Shown: positions 48,171 to 55,663 of the stretch, piece by piece
Layout: each line of letters begins with the position of its first letter
Numbering within the stretch: the stretch's first letter is position 1
DNA from: Phocoenobacter uteri
GTDB taxonomy: Bacteria; Pseudomonadota; Gammaproteobacteria; Enterobacterales; Pasteurellaceae
NCBI RefSeq assembly: GCF_900454895.1
Contig: NZ_UGTA01000001.1
Span: 1,984,001 to 2,048,000 of the forward strand
Reading direction: 5' to 3'
Length of the DNA stretch: 64,000 nucleotides
Made by a program: the position numbers and the translations under genes
The notes under the pieces: model-generated
The model's input: only the letters and a program-made list of their open reading frames with translations
Databases searched by the model: none
Told to the model about the DNA's origin: nothing

Positions 48171-48509
48171 TTATTTTTGTTGCTCTACTGCTTCTAAGGC
48201 ACGTAGTGCATAAGTATAAGCAGCACCTGCATTCAGTGAGATTGCGGTTGCTAATGCACCTGCAATTTCACTTTCTGTCGCTCCTGCTTTTGCTGCTTCT
48301 TCTGCGTGAACGCTTACACAACTTTCACAACGTGTTGTGATTGCTACCGCTAGTGCGATAAGCTCACGTGTTTTTAAATCTAATGATTCTGCTGCTGCCG
48401 CTGCACCTAATGATTTATAGGCTTCTAACATTTTTGGATGCTTTTTACCTAATGCACCAAAAGATTGTTTAACGTGAGCGGTGTGTTCTGTCCAGTTATT
48501 AAATTGCAT
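48171..48509 (-). CDS. AhpD-like carboxymuconolactone decarboxylase family protein
   Basis: A 112-residue all-helical protein of the CMD/AhpD family. The redox motif CESC with the following His (TTRCESCVSVHAEEAAKAG, residues about 65-83) is the peroxidase-type signature, so it probably reduces peroxides or acts as a thiol-disulfide partner. It is divergent from an RclR-like regulator, suggesting control by oxidants. The start MQFNNWTEHT follows GGGGGACAAATA. Confidence 0.88.
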   Translation of the reverse strand: MQFNNWTEHTAHVKQSFGALGKKHPKMLEAYKSLGAAAAAESLDLKTRELIALAVAITTRCESCVSVHAEEAAKAGATESEIAGALATAISLNAGAAYTYALRALEAVEQQK

Positions 48510-48610
48510 TATTTGTCCCCCAACGGTATTTAAAAAATGAAATCAATGCTATTATTGCGATAATTTGGATATAAAAATAGTCAAAAAGTCTCATTTTATG
48601 GTGAAATCGT

Positions 48611-49510
48611 ATGTCAGATAGTTTAGATAAGCTTATTCAGTTTGCTCAAATTTCAGGGGGGATTGATACACAATGCCAACTTCAAGGCGATTGGTTTTTA
48701 AAGCATAATCATCAGCCAGAGAAGGCCGTTGTGCATATTGTGGTGGAAGGAGAGGGATACCTAAAAATAGCTGGCGAGAAGCAAAGTCATCTTTTAAAAA
48801 CGGGTGATGTTATTTTCTTTAGCCGAGCGGCACCACATATTTTAAGTAGTCAATGCAGCTGTGAAAATAGTATGGATATCCCTTTAGTTGATTCAAGGGG
48901 TTGCATTCAGATCAAACACAAGGGAGTAGGGAAGAGTGATTTTACGTTGTTTTGTGCCCATTTTTCTTATGATAAATATGCAACTTTATTTTATGATTTA
49001 CCTGAGTGGCTTTCTGTTCATTTGCCAGATTCTTTGTTGCAACCTTTGCTTGCTTTACTTAAACAAGAGATCAGTGGTGAAAATATTGGAAGTCAGCAAG
49101 TTATTGATAGTCTATCGGTAGTGCTTCTTATTGCGATTATTCGTCGCTATTTGGATGATAATCCAGCGGATACAGGAGGGCTTTTGAGGGGGATTCAAGA
49201 TCATCGTTTAACGGCATTGTTAAATGGGATATTACGCTCACCTGAGGAGGATTGGTCGATAGAAAAAATGATGATAAAGAGTCATCTTTCACGTGCTCAG
49301 CTTATGCGTGTGTTTAAGCAGCAAGTTGGTGTTACACCACACGTGTTTTTACAAAAAATTCGCTTACAACAAGCTGCAGTGTTATTAAAAAGAACAGCAC
49401 ACTCAATTTGTAATATTGCTCTGTTAACTGGTTTTCAGTCAGAAACACATTTTATTAAATCTTTTAAAAAAATGTATGAAATGACACCAAGCGTTTATCG
49501 CAAGAGATGA
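48611..49510 (+). CDS. AraC-family regulator, RclR-like
   Basis: A 299-residue transcription factor with an N-terminal cupin_6 domain (VVHIVVEGEGYLKIAGEK, KTGDVIFFSRAAPHIL) and a C-terminal AraC double helix-turn-helix (LSRAQLMRVFKQQVGVTPHV and SICNIALLTGFQSETHFIKS). Cys22 (DTQCQLQGDW) and Cys115 (FTLFCAHFSY) line up with the two redox-sensing cysteines of E. coli RclR, with further cysteines at 82, 84 and 98. It is divergent from the AhpD-like gene, its probable target. Sensing of reactive chlorine or related oxidants is inferred. Confidence 0.8.
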   Translation: MSDSLDKLIQFAQISGGIDTQCQLQGDWFLKHNHQPEKAVVHIVVEGEGYLKIAGEKQSHLLKTGDVIFFSRAAPHILSSQCSCENSMDIPLVDSRGCIQIKHKGVGKSDFTLFCAHFSYDKYATLFYDLPEWLSVHLPDSLLQPLLALLKQEISGENIGSQQVIDSLSVVLLIAIIRRYLDDNPADTGGLLRGIQDHRLTALLNGILRSPEEDWSIEKMMIKSHLSRAQLMRVFKQQVGVTPHVFLQKIRLQQAAVLLKRTAHSICNIALLTGFQSETHFIKSFKKMYEMTPSVYRKR

Positions 49511-49722
49511 TGTTGAGATAGATTGTTTAATATTTTTGCAAATTTTTATAAAAATATGACCGCTATACAGATCACAAAATTACAAAAATCTTTCAAAATA
49601 AAAAATAAATTTTTCATTTTGTGATCTAGTTAAAAGATTTTATTTTTAAAACGATCTAATATGCCCGCAATGGTTCAAATGGTTGAGCCAGTTTTGTGTA
49701 AACTCTAAAAGCGAGGTTTATT

Positions 49723-50271
49723 ATGATTGAAATTATTACTCATAGTGCGGAATGGTTTATTGGGCTATTCCAAAAAGGTGGCGAGGTCTTTGTTAGTATG
49801 GTTACAGGGATCTTACCACTGCTTATCTCTTTACTGGTTGTGATGAACGCTTTGATCAAGTTTATTGGTCAGGAAAGAATTGAGCGTTTAGCACAGCGAA
49901 GTGCTGGCAACCCTATTTCTCGTTATTTAATTCTACCTGTTATCGGGACTTTCGTTTTCTGTAATCCGATGACATTAAGTTTAGGACGTTTTTTACCTGA
50001 ATGCTATAAACCAAGTTATTATGCAGCGGCTTCGTATAGCTGCCACTCAATGAATGGTCTATTTCCACATATCAACCCTGGCGAGCTATTTGTTTATCTT
50101 GGTATTGCGAGTGGTTTAACAACCCTTAATATTCCACTTGCTCCACTGGCGGTTAGCTATTTGTTAGTCGGTATGGTCACCAATTTCTTCCGTGGCTGGG
50201 TTACCGATCTTACCACGTCTATTTTTGAAAAACGTATGAATATTACCCTTGATCGTGAAGTTCGTTTATAA
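49723..50271 (+). CDS. srlA: PTS glucitol/sorbitol transporter IIC component
   Basis: Membrane channel part (IIC, N-terminal portion) of the glucitol phosphotransferase system. 182 residues, near the E. coli length, with several hydrophobic segments and the family stretch GNPISRYLILPVIGTFVFCNPMTLSLGRFLPE cut across residues 66-97, and SYSCHSMNGLFPHINPGELF. First gene of srlAEBD-M-R, after an AGCGAGG ribosome site. A CRP-like left half (TGTGA at 49620) lies about 100 bases upstream, but the right half is poor. Confidence 0.95.
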   Translation: MIEIITHSAEWFIGLFQKGGEVFVSMVTGILPLLISLLVVMNALIKFIGQERIERLAQRSAGNPISRYLILPVIGTFVFCNPMTLSLGRFLPECYKPSYYAAASYSCHSMNGLFPHINPGELFVYLGIASGLTTLNIPLAPLAVSYLLVGMVTNFFRGWVTDLTTSIFEKRMNITLDREVRL

Positions 50272-50290
50272 AATTGAGAGGAACTAAATT

Positions 50291-51259
50291 ATGGCAAAAG
50301 CACTTTATATTGAAAAAGGTAATGGTGGTTGGGGTGGTCCTTTAACCTTACCAATTGAAGAAGGTAAAAAAATTCTTTATATGACAGCTGGCACTCGTCC
50401 TAGTATTGTAAATAAATTGGTTGAATTGACTGGCTGGGAAGCGGTTGATGGTTTTAAAGATGGCGAACCTAATGATAGTGAAATCGGGTTAGCGATTGTG
50501 GATTGTGGCGGGGTGTTGCGTTGTGGGATTTATCCTAAGCGTGGTATTCCAACAATCAATATTCACGCTACTGGAAAGTCAGGACCATTAGCCGAGTTTA
50601 TTGTTGAAAATATTTATGTCTCTGCGGTGAAAGAGCAAAATATTTCAGTAATTGACAGCACGGAAACACAGCAACACAGTACAAATGAGGCTGTAAAAGA
50701 CTATGATACGACGAAAAAAATTACCGAGCAAAGCGATGGTTTACTCGCAAAAATTGGTATGGGGATGGGATCTATCGTAGCGGTCTTCTTCCAAGCTGGA
50801 CGAGATACTATTGATACCGTCTTAAAAACCATTTTACCTTTTATGGCGTTCGTTTCCGCTTTAATTGGGATTATCATCGCTTCTGGTTTAGGGGATTGGA
50901 TTGCACACGGTTTAACCCCTCTTGCGAGTAGCCCAATCGGATTAGTTACCCTTGCACTCATTTGTTCATTCCCATTCCTCTCACCATTCTTAGGTCCTGG
51001 AGCGGTTATCGCTCAGGTTATAGGTGTGTTGGTTGGAACGCAAATTGGATTAGGTAATATTCCTCCACATTTAGCACTTCCTGCATTATTTGCTATCAAT
51101 GCCCAAGCAGCCTGTGATTTTATCCCAGTAGGATTATCTCTTGCTGAGGCAAAACAAGATACGGTCAGAGTTGGTGTTCCATCTGTTCTTGTGAGTCGTT
51201 TCTTAACGGGTGCTCCAACGGTACTACTTGCGTGGTTTGTTTCTGCATTTATTTACTAA
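50291..51259 (+). CDS. srlE: PTS glucitol/sorbitol transporter IIB/IIC2 component
   Basis: 322 residues. The N-terminal IIB domain (IEKGNGGWGGPL, LAIVDCGGVLRCGIYPKRGIPT with the phosphorylated Cys) transfers phosphate to sugar, and the C-terminal half is membrane-embedded (LKTILPFMAFVSALIGIIIASGLG, FPFLSPFLGPGAVIAQ). It completes the membrane complex with SrlA. 19 bases after srlA. Confidence 0.95.
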   Translation: MAKALYIEKGNGGWGGPLTLPIEEGKKILYMTAGTRPSIVNKLVELTGWEAVDGFKDGEPNDSEIGLAIVDCGGVLRCGIYPKRGIPTINIHATGKSGPLAEFIVENIYVSAVKEQNISVIDSTETQQHSTNEAVKDYDTTKKITEQSDGLLAKIGMGMGSIVAVFFQAGRDTIDTVLKTILPFMAFVSALIGIIIASGLGDWIAHGLTPLASSPIGLVTLALICSFPFLSPFLGPGAVIAQVIGVLVGTQIGLGNIPPHLALPALFAINAQAACDFIPVGLSLAEAKQDTVRVGVPSVLVSRFLTGAPTVLLAWFVSAFIY

Positions 51260-51272
51260 ATAAGGGGTAACG

Positions 51273-51635
51273 ATGAAAGTTATTTATCAAGTAGCGGTCA
51301 CAAAAGTCGGAAAATTTGCAAAAGAAGCGTTGAGTGAAAATATGTTTATCACTTTCAAACAAAATGTGCCGAAAGACCTAGAAGATTACTGCTTTATTCA
51401 CAATCACGATGAGTTACGTTGTGATGTGAAAGCGGGGGATATTTTACAAATTGATGATAAAGATTACCCCATTACCGCAGTGGGCAACGTCGCATCTTGC
51501 AATTTAAAAGAATTAGGGCATATCAGCTTTCGTTTTGATAATGCAACACAAGCAGAATATCCTGGAAATATTCATGTAAGAGGCGATGTGCCAGAGCTTG
51601 ATATTCATTCCGTTATAGCGATTAAACAACAGTAA
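51273..51635 (+). CDS. srlB: PTS glucitol/sorbitol transporter IIA component
   Basis: 120-residue cytoplasmic phosphocarrier. The active histidine lies in the family segment YCFIHNHDELRCDV, followed by GDILQIDDKDYPITAVGNVA. It receives phosphate from HPr and passes it to the IIB domain of SrlE. A GGGGTAACG ribosome site precedes the ATG. Confidence 0.94.
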   Translation: MKVIYQVAVTKVGKFAKEALSENMFITFKQNVPKDLEDYCFIHNHDELRCDVKAGDILQIDDKDYPITAVGNVASCNLKELGHISFRFDNATQAEYPGNIHVRGDVPELDIHSVIAIKQQ

Positions 51636-51647
51636 GAGGTGTTAAAT

Positions 51648-52424
51648 ATGAATAATAAAGTGGCCGTCATCATTGGGGGCGGACAAACCTTAGGGGCTTT
51701 TTTAAGTAAAGGGCTTGCGGAGAATGGTTATCGTGTGGCGGTGGCCGATCTCAATATAATCAACGCAGAAAAGGTCGCTAATGAAATTATGGGCAATAAT
51801 TTTGTCGCCAAAGGCTTTTACGTTGATGCTACAAATGAAGAGAGCGTGATTAAGCTTGCCGAAGCAGTTGATAGCTATTTTGGGCGAGTGGATTTGGTGG
51901 TGTACAGTGCTGGTATTGCGAAAGCATCGCCAATTACACAATTTCAGCTAAATGATTTTGAGCTTTCTGTAAAAGTGAATTTAACGGGCTATTTTTTGTG
52001 CGCCAGAGAATTTGCAAAATTGATGATCCGTGAGGGCATTAAAGGACGCATTATGCAAATTAACTCAAAATCGGGCAAGGTTGGTAGCAAGCATAATACA
52101 GGATATAGTGCGGCTAAATTTGGCGGTGTGGGATTGACTCAATCCCTTGCCCTTGATCTTGCTGAACATGGTATTACAGTACATTCGTTGATGTTAGGAA
52201 ATTTATTACAATCGCCAATGTTTCAATCTTTAATTCCACAATACGCGAAAAAATTAGGCGTACCAGAGGATGAAGTTGAACAACTGTATATTGATAAAGT
52301 GCCATTAAAACGTGGCTGTGAATATCAAGATGTATTGAATGTTCTGCTCTTTTATGCAAGTGAGCAAGCTGCTTATTGCACGGGGCAATCAATCAATATT
52401 ACTGGTGGACAAGTAATGTTTTAA
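51648..52424 (+). CDS. srlD: Sorbitol-6-phosphate 2-dehydrogenase
   Basis: Short-chain dehydrogenase oxidising glucitol-6-phosphate to fructose-6-phosphate with NAD. 258 residues. Visible are the coenzyme motif VAVIIGGGQTLGAFL, NVAG-equivalent VYSAGIAKAS, Ser in MQINSKSGKVGS and the catalytic Tyr/Lys in YSAAKFGGVGL. The ATG at 51648 is chosen because AAGAGGTG lies just upstream; an in-frame GTG at 51639 is part of that site. Confidence 0.95.
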   Translation: MNNKVAVIIGGGQTLGAFLSKGLAENGYRVAVADLNIINAEKVANEIMGNNFVAKGFYVDATNEESVIKLAEAVDSYFGRVDLVVYSAGIAKASPITQFQLNDFELSVKVNLTGYFLCAREFAKLMIREGIKGRIMQINSKSGKVGSKHNTGYSAAKFGGVGLTQSLALDLAEHGITVHSLMLGNLLQSPMFQSLIPQYAKKLGVPEDEVEQLYIDKVPLKRGCEYQDVLNVLLFYASEQAAYCTGQSINITGGQVMF

Positions 52425-52433
52425 TTAAAATAT

Positions 52434-52468
52434 GGCGAGTTTATTCCTTTTAGGCTCGCCAATTTTTC
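52434..52468 (+). terminator. Hairpin between srlD and srlM
   Basis: GGCGAG pairs with CTCGCC across a 15-base loop, followed by AATTTTT. It could partly terminate transcription, keeping the regulatory genes srlM and srlR below the level of the transport genes. Confidence 0.65.
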
Positions 52469-52488
52469 TGAATATGAGATAATAGGTT

Positions 52489-52848
52489 ATGAATTCAACA
52501 AATATGTTAATCTTTATTGCGATTAGTGCTTGGATTTTGCAAATTGGATTAGGTTGGTGGCAAGTTTCTCGTTTTAATAACGCATTTCAAGCGTTGTGTA
52601 AAAAAGGAAATGTTGGCGTTGGAAAATCAAAAGGACGCTTTAAACCAAAAGTCATTATTGCCGTTGCATTTGATTCTAATCTTTATGTAACAGATGCGAT
52701 TTTAATGAAAGGTTTTTCGGTTTTTTCGCAACCTCAATCAATGGAAAATTTAATTGGATTACATTATGACAATATTGATCCAATCACGTTATTTTCCAAG
52801 CAAATCGCCTACCAAGAAGCACTGACAGAAGCAATAAAGCTGAAATAA
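52489..52848 (+). CDS. srlM: Glucitol operon activator protein SrlM-like
   Basis: A 119-residue small protein of the GutM/SrlM family, with one N-terminal membrane segment (MLIFIAISAWILQIGLGWW) and the family pattern GVGKSKGRFKPKVIIAVAFD and VTDAILMKGFSVF. In E. coli it activates the srl operon together with the SrlR repressor. Its place just upstream of srlR matches. Confidence 0.9.
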   Translation: MNSTNMLIFIAISAWILQIGLGWWQVSRFNNAFQALCKKGNVGVGKSKGRFKPKVIIAVAFDSNLYVTDAILMKGFSVFSQPQSMENLIGLHYDNIDPITLFSKQIAYQEALTEAIKLK

Positions 52849-52873
52849 CATATTGCAACTAAGCGATAAAACA

Positions 52874-53644
52874 ATGAAGCCAGTAGAAAGACAAAAACAA
52901 ATTATTGAATATTTACAACAAAACGGAAAAACCTCAGTAGAAACCCTTGCACTGCATTTCAATACAACAGGGGCAACCATCCGAAAAGATCTTTCTACCC
53001 TTGAAAATAATGGTAAAGTGCTACGTACCTATGGAAGTGTGGTTTTAGCGACGAATGATGAGGAACGAGATTTACCGATTTTAAGTAAATCTTTTATTAA
53101 CCTTGAAATTAAAAAGAAGATAGCAGAGCAAGCTACAACGCTGATCGAAGAAGGTGACTCAATTATTATGGATACGGGTAGTACTGTGTTACAGATGATC
53201 CCTTTCTTATCGCCTTTTGATAATTTGACCATAATGACGAACAGTTTGCATATTATCAATAGCCTTGTAAATTTAGATAAGGAATACAGCTTGCTGATTT
53301 CCAGTGGTACATTCCGCCCAAAATCGGGTTCATTTCACGGTACACTTGCAGAATCTACTTTTGAAAATTTTTCTTTTAATAAGCTGTTTATTGGTGCAGA
53401 TAGCATTGATTTACACTCAGGTCTGACCACGTTTAATGAAGTTCACGGTGTGAGTAAAGCGATGTGTAAAGCAGCGAGTAAAATTATCGTTCTTGCTGAT
53501 TCTTCGAAATTTGGTCGTCGTAGTCCAAATATCGTTTGCCCATTAGATCAAATTGATATCATTATTACAGATACCAAATTAGATAAAGAGATTTATCAAC
53601 AGTTACTTGCAAAGAATGTGCAAGTTATTTTAGTCGAAGCATAA
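52874..53644 (+). CDS. srlR: DeoR-family repressor of the glucitol operon
   Basis: A 256-residue DeoR-type repressor. The helix-turn-helix is EYLQQNGKTSVETLALHF with TGATIRKDLSTLENNG, and the sensor domain has MDTGSTVLQMIPFLSPF, FIGADSIDLHSGLTTFNEVH and LADSSKFGRRSPN, all closely like E. coli SrlR. The start MKPVERQKQ at 52874 matches the E. coli start MKPRQRQ; an in-frame TTG at 52853 is less likely. Last gene of the operon. Confidence 0.93.
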   Translation: MKPVERQKQIIEYLQQNGKTSVETLALHFNTTGATIRKDLSTLENNGKVLRTYGSVVLATNDEERDLPILSKSFINLEIKKKIAEQATTLIEEGDSIIMDTGSTVLQMIPFLSPFDNLTIMTNSLHIINSLVNLDKEYSLLISSGTFRPKSGSFHGTLAESTFENFSFNKLFIGADSIDLHSGLTTFNEVHGVSKAMCKAASKIIVLADSSKFGRRSPNIVCPLDQIDIIITDTKLDKEIYQQLLAKNVQVILVEA

Positions 53645-53688
53645 TTTGCAAATTTTGATAAAAATATGACCGCTATAAAGCAGGTATA

Positions 53689-53721
53689 AAAAAACGGTCG
53701 AAAATAATCCGACCGTTTTTT
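53689..53721. terminator. Bidirectional terminator between srlR and fabB
   Basis: AAAAAACGGTCG pairs with CGACCGTTTTT across a 9-base loop, between convergent genes, with A- and T-runs on the two sides. Confidence 0.9.
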
Positions 53722-53735
53722 ATTGGGATAGTGAT

Positions 53736-54953
53736 TTAGCCGTTGTATTTTTTAAATACTAAACACGCATTTGTACCACCAAATCCGAAGCTGTTTGACA
53801 TTACAGTCGTTAGCTCTTTGTTTTGACATTCAGTTACAATGTTTAAACCTTGTGCTTTTTCATCTAAGTTGTCAATATTGATACTTGGTGCGATGAAATC
53901 GTTTTTTAACATCAATAATGAATAAACGGCTTCGTGTGCACCTGCTGCACCGAGTGAGTGACCAGTCATTGATTTTGTTGAAGAAATTGCTGGGCATTTA
54001 TCGCTAAATACTGCCTTAATTGCTTCTAACTCTTTCACATCACCAACTGGGGTAGATGTGCCGTGAACGTTGATATATTCTACTTCATCTTGAACGTTTG
54101 CAAGTGCTTGTTTCATACAACGAATCGCACCTTCACCACTTGGAGCAACCATATCATAACCATCAGAAGTTGCACCATAACCTACGATTTCTGCATAGAT
54201 TGTTGCACCACGAGCCAGAGCGTGTTCTAGTTCTTCAACCACAACAACGGCTGCACCACCAGAGATAACGAAACCATCACGGTCTGCATCATAAGCACGA
54301 GACGCTTTTTCTGGGGTATCATTATATTTTGTTGAAACCGCACCCATTGCATCGAATTCACACGCTGATTCCCACGCTAATTCTTCACCACCACCAGCAA
54401 AAACGATATCTTGTTTGCCTAATTGGATTAGCTCCATTGCATTACCAATACAGTGTGCTGAGGTTGCACAAGCTGAGCTAATGCTGTAATTCACACCTTT
54501 GATTTTAAATGGTGTTGCTAAACAAGCGGATACACTTGATGACATTGTTTTTGTTACAGCATAAGGGCCAACAGCTTTAATACCACGAGGGCTTTGTGCT
54601 GCATTACAAGCGGCAAGTTGCCAGTGTCCTGACCCGATACCAGAACCGATCACTAAACCAGTACGTTCATTTGATACTTGATCTTCAGTTAATTTTGCAT
54701 CTTCAATTGCTTCTTTCATTGAAATATACGCATAACCTGCACAATCGCCCATAAAGCGGAACGCTTTACGATCAATAAATTCTTTTGGATCTAATTTGAT
54801 TGTGCCAGCCACTTGGCTACGCATTCTCATTTCAGCAAACTCAGGTACAAATTCGATACCTGATTTACCTGTTTTTAGCGAATTTAATACTTCTTCTTTG
54901 TTATTTCCAATACTTGAAACAACGCCTAAACCTGTAATAACGACTCTTTTCAT
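53736..54953 (-). CDS. fabB: 3-oxoacyl-[acyl carrier protein] synthase I
   Basis: Condensing enzyme of fatty-acid elongation, required for unsaturated fatty acids in gammaproteobacteria. 405 residues. Catalytic Cys in SISSACATSAH, and the two His residues in VHGTSTPVGD and STKSMTGHSLGAAGAHE, are in place; the end is SNSFGFGGTNACLVFKK. It follows GAGGATAAC. Upstream overlapping inverted repeats suggest an operator. Confidence 0.96.
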   Translation of the reverse strand: MKRVVITGLGVVSSIGNNKEEVLNSLKTGKSGIEFVPEFAEMRMRSQVAGTIKLDPKEFIDRKAFRFMGDCAGYAYISMKEAIEDAKLTEDQVSNERTGLVIGSGIGSGHWQLAACNAAQSPRGIKAVGPYAVTKTMSSSVSACLATPFKIKGVNYSISSACATSAHCIGNAMELIQLGKQDIVFAGGGEELAWESACEFDAMGAVSTKYNDTPEKASRAYDADRDGFVISGGAAVVVVEELEHALARGATIYAEIVGYGATSDGYDMVAPSGEGAIRCMKQALANVQDEVEYINVHGTSTPVGDVKELEAIKAVFSDKCPAISSTKSMTGHSLGAAGAHEAVYSLLMLKNDFIAPSINIDNLDEKAQGLNIVTECQNKELTTVMSNSFGFGGTNACLVFKKYNG

Positions 54954-54988
54954 TGTTATCCTCTAATGAAAGTTTAATAATCAAAACC

Positions 54989-55022
54989 ATTTTAGCTTAT
55001 AAATTTTCGCTAAAATAAGCTA
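54989..55022 (-). promoter_or_regulatory. Overlapping inverted repeats upstream of fabB
   Basis: ATTTTAGC (54989-54996) with GCTAAAAT (55009-55016), and TAGCTTAT (54994-55001) with ATAAGCTA (55015-55022), interleave 36-70 bases upstream of the fabB start. It may be an operator for a lipid regulator such as FabR, though I do not see the known E. coli FabR sequence. Confidence 0.4.
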
Positions 55023-55110
55023 TAAAATGTCGGTTATTTTACACTATTTTAAGGGGTAAGGGTATTCAGATTGATTTTTTTCTGCTTGGTGTTTTTAGGG
55101 AAATTTTAGA

Positions 55111-55137
55111 TAAAAAAATACCCTCTGTATGAGGGTT
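55111..55137 (-). terminator. Terminator of tRNA-Asn
   Basis: On the minus strand ACCCTC pairs with GAGGGT and is followed by ATTTTTTTA, about 95 bases after tRNA-Asn. Confidence 0.75.
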
Positions 55138-55229
55138 AAATTTCTTTTAATCTAATTCTAGGAGGAGATGAATTAAAGTTTTACAAAAGGAGACAAATAA
55201 AACAAGATTAAAAGATAAACTAAGGAAAT

Positions 55230-55305
55230 TGGCTCCTCCTGCTGGACTTGAACCAGCGACATATGGATTAACAGTCCACCGTTCTACCGACTGAACTAAG
55301 GAGGA
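55230..55305 (-). tRNA. tRNA-Asn (anticodon GTT)
   Basis: 76 bases with CCA encoded. The acceptor TCCTCCT pairs with AGGAGGA, the anticodon loop is CTGTTAA, and the T-loop is GTTCAAGTC. Confidence 0.96.
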
Positions 55306-55321
55306 ATAAAACTTTGCCGAT

Positions 55322-55348
55322 ACTATATTAAAAAATAAATATTGTCAA
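55322..55348 (-). promoter_or_regulatory. Promoter of tRNA-Asn
   Basis: On the minus strand TTGACA (55348-55343) and TATAGT (55327-55322) with a 15-base spacer, 17 bases before the tRNA. Confidence 0.6.
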
Positions 55349-55585
55349 ATAGTTAAATGTAATTATTAGTTATTTGTCAAGAGAATCATCAAAGATATGA
55401 AGCAATACTAATAGGTGGTTGCTTTAAGTACAAATCACATTATTTTATTGTGGGTATTTTTTAAAGTATCTAAAATATAAAAAGTAGAAGAATTTATGAT
55501 AAAAAAATCATATTCATATAACGATAGTCGGCATATATTATATGAAATTCATTTGTATGGAATTGTAAATTGTTAGAAGTAAGAT
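55349..55585. other. Intergenic stretch, nothing recognised
   Basis: About 240 AT-rich bases between the tRNA-Asn promoter and the antiporter terminator. I see no gene, repeat or RNA signature. Confidence 0.5.
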
Positions 55586-55624
55586 AAAAAAGCATTAACC
55601 TTCAATGTAAAGAAAGTTAATGCT
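55586..55624 (-). terminator. Terminator of the antiporter gene
   Basis: On the minus strand AGCATTAAC pairs with GTTAATGCT across a 16-base loop, followed by TTTTTA. Confidence 0.88.
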
Positions 55625-55663
55625 TATTAAATTTTTAGATTCACTGTTTAAAAAACGTGATAA

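Noticed and set aside
49620..49635. CRP site upstream of srlA
   Set aside because: The left half TGTGA is exact, but the right half TTAAA is poor; I mention it only in the srlA entry.
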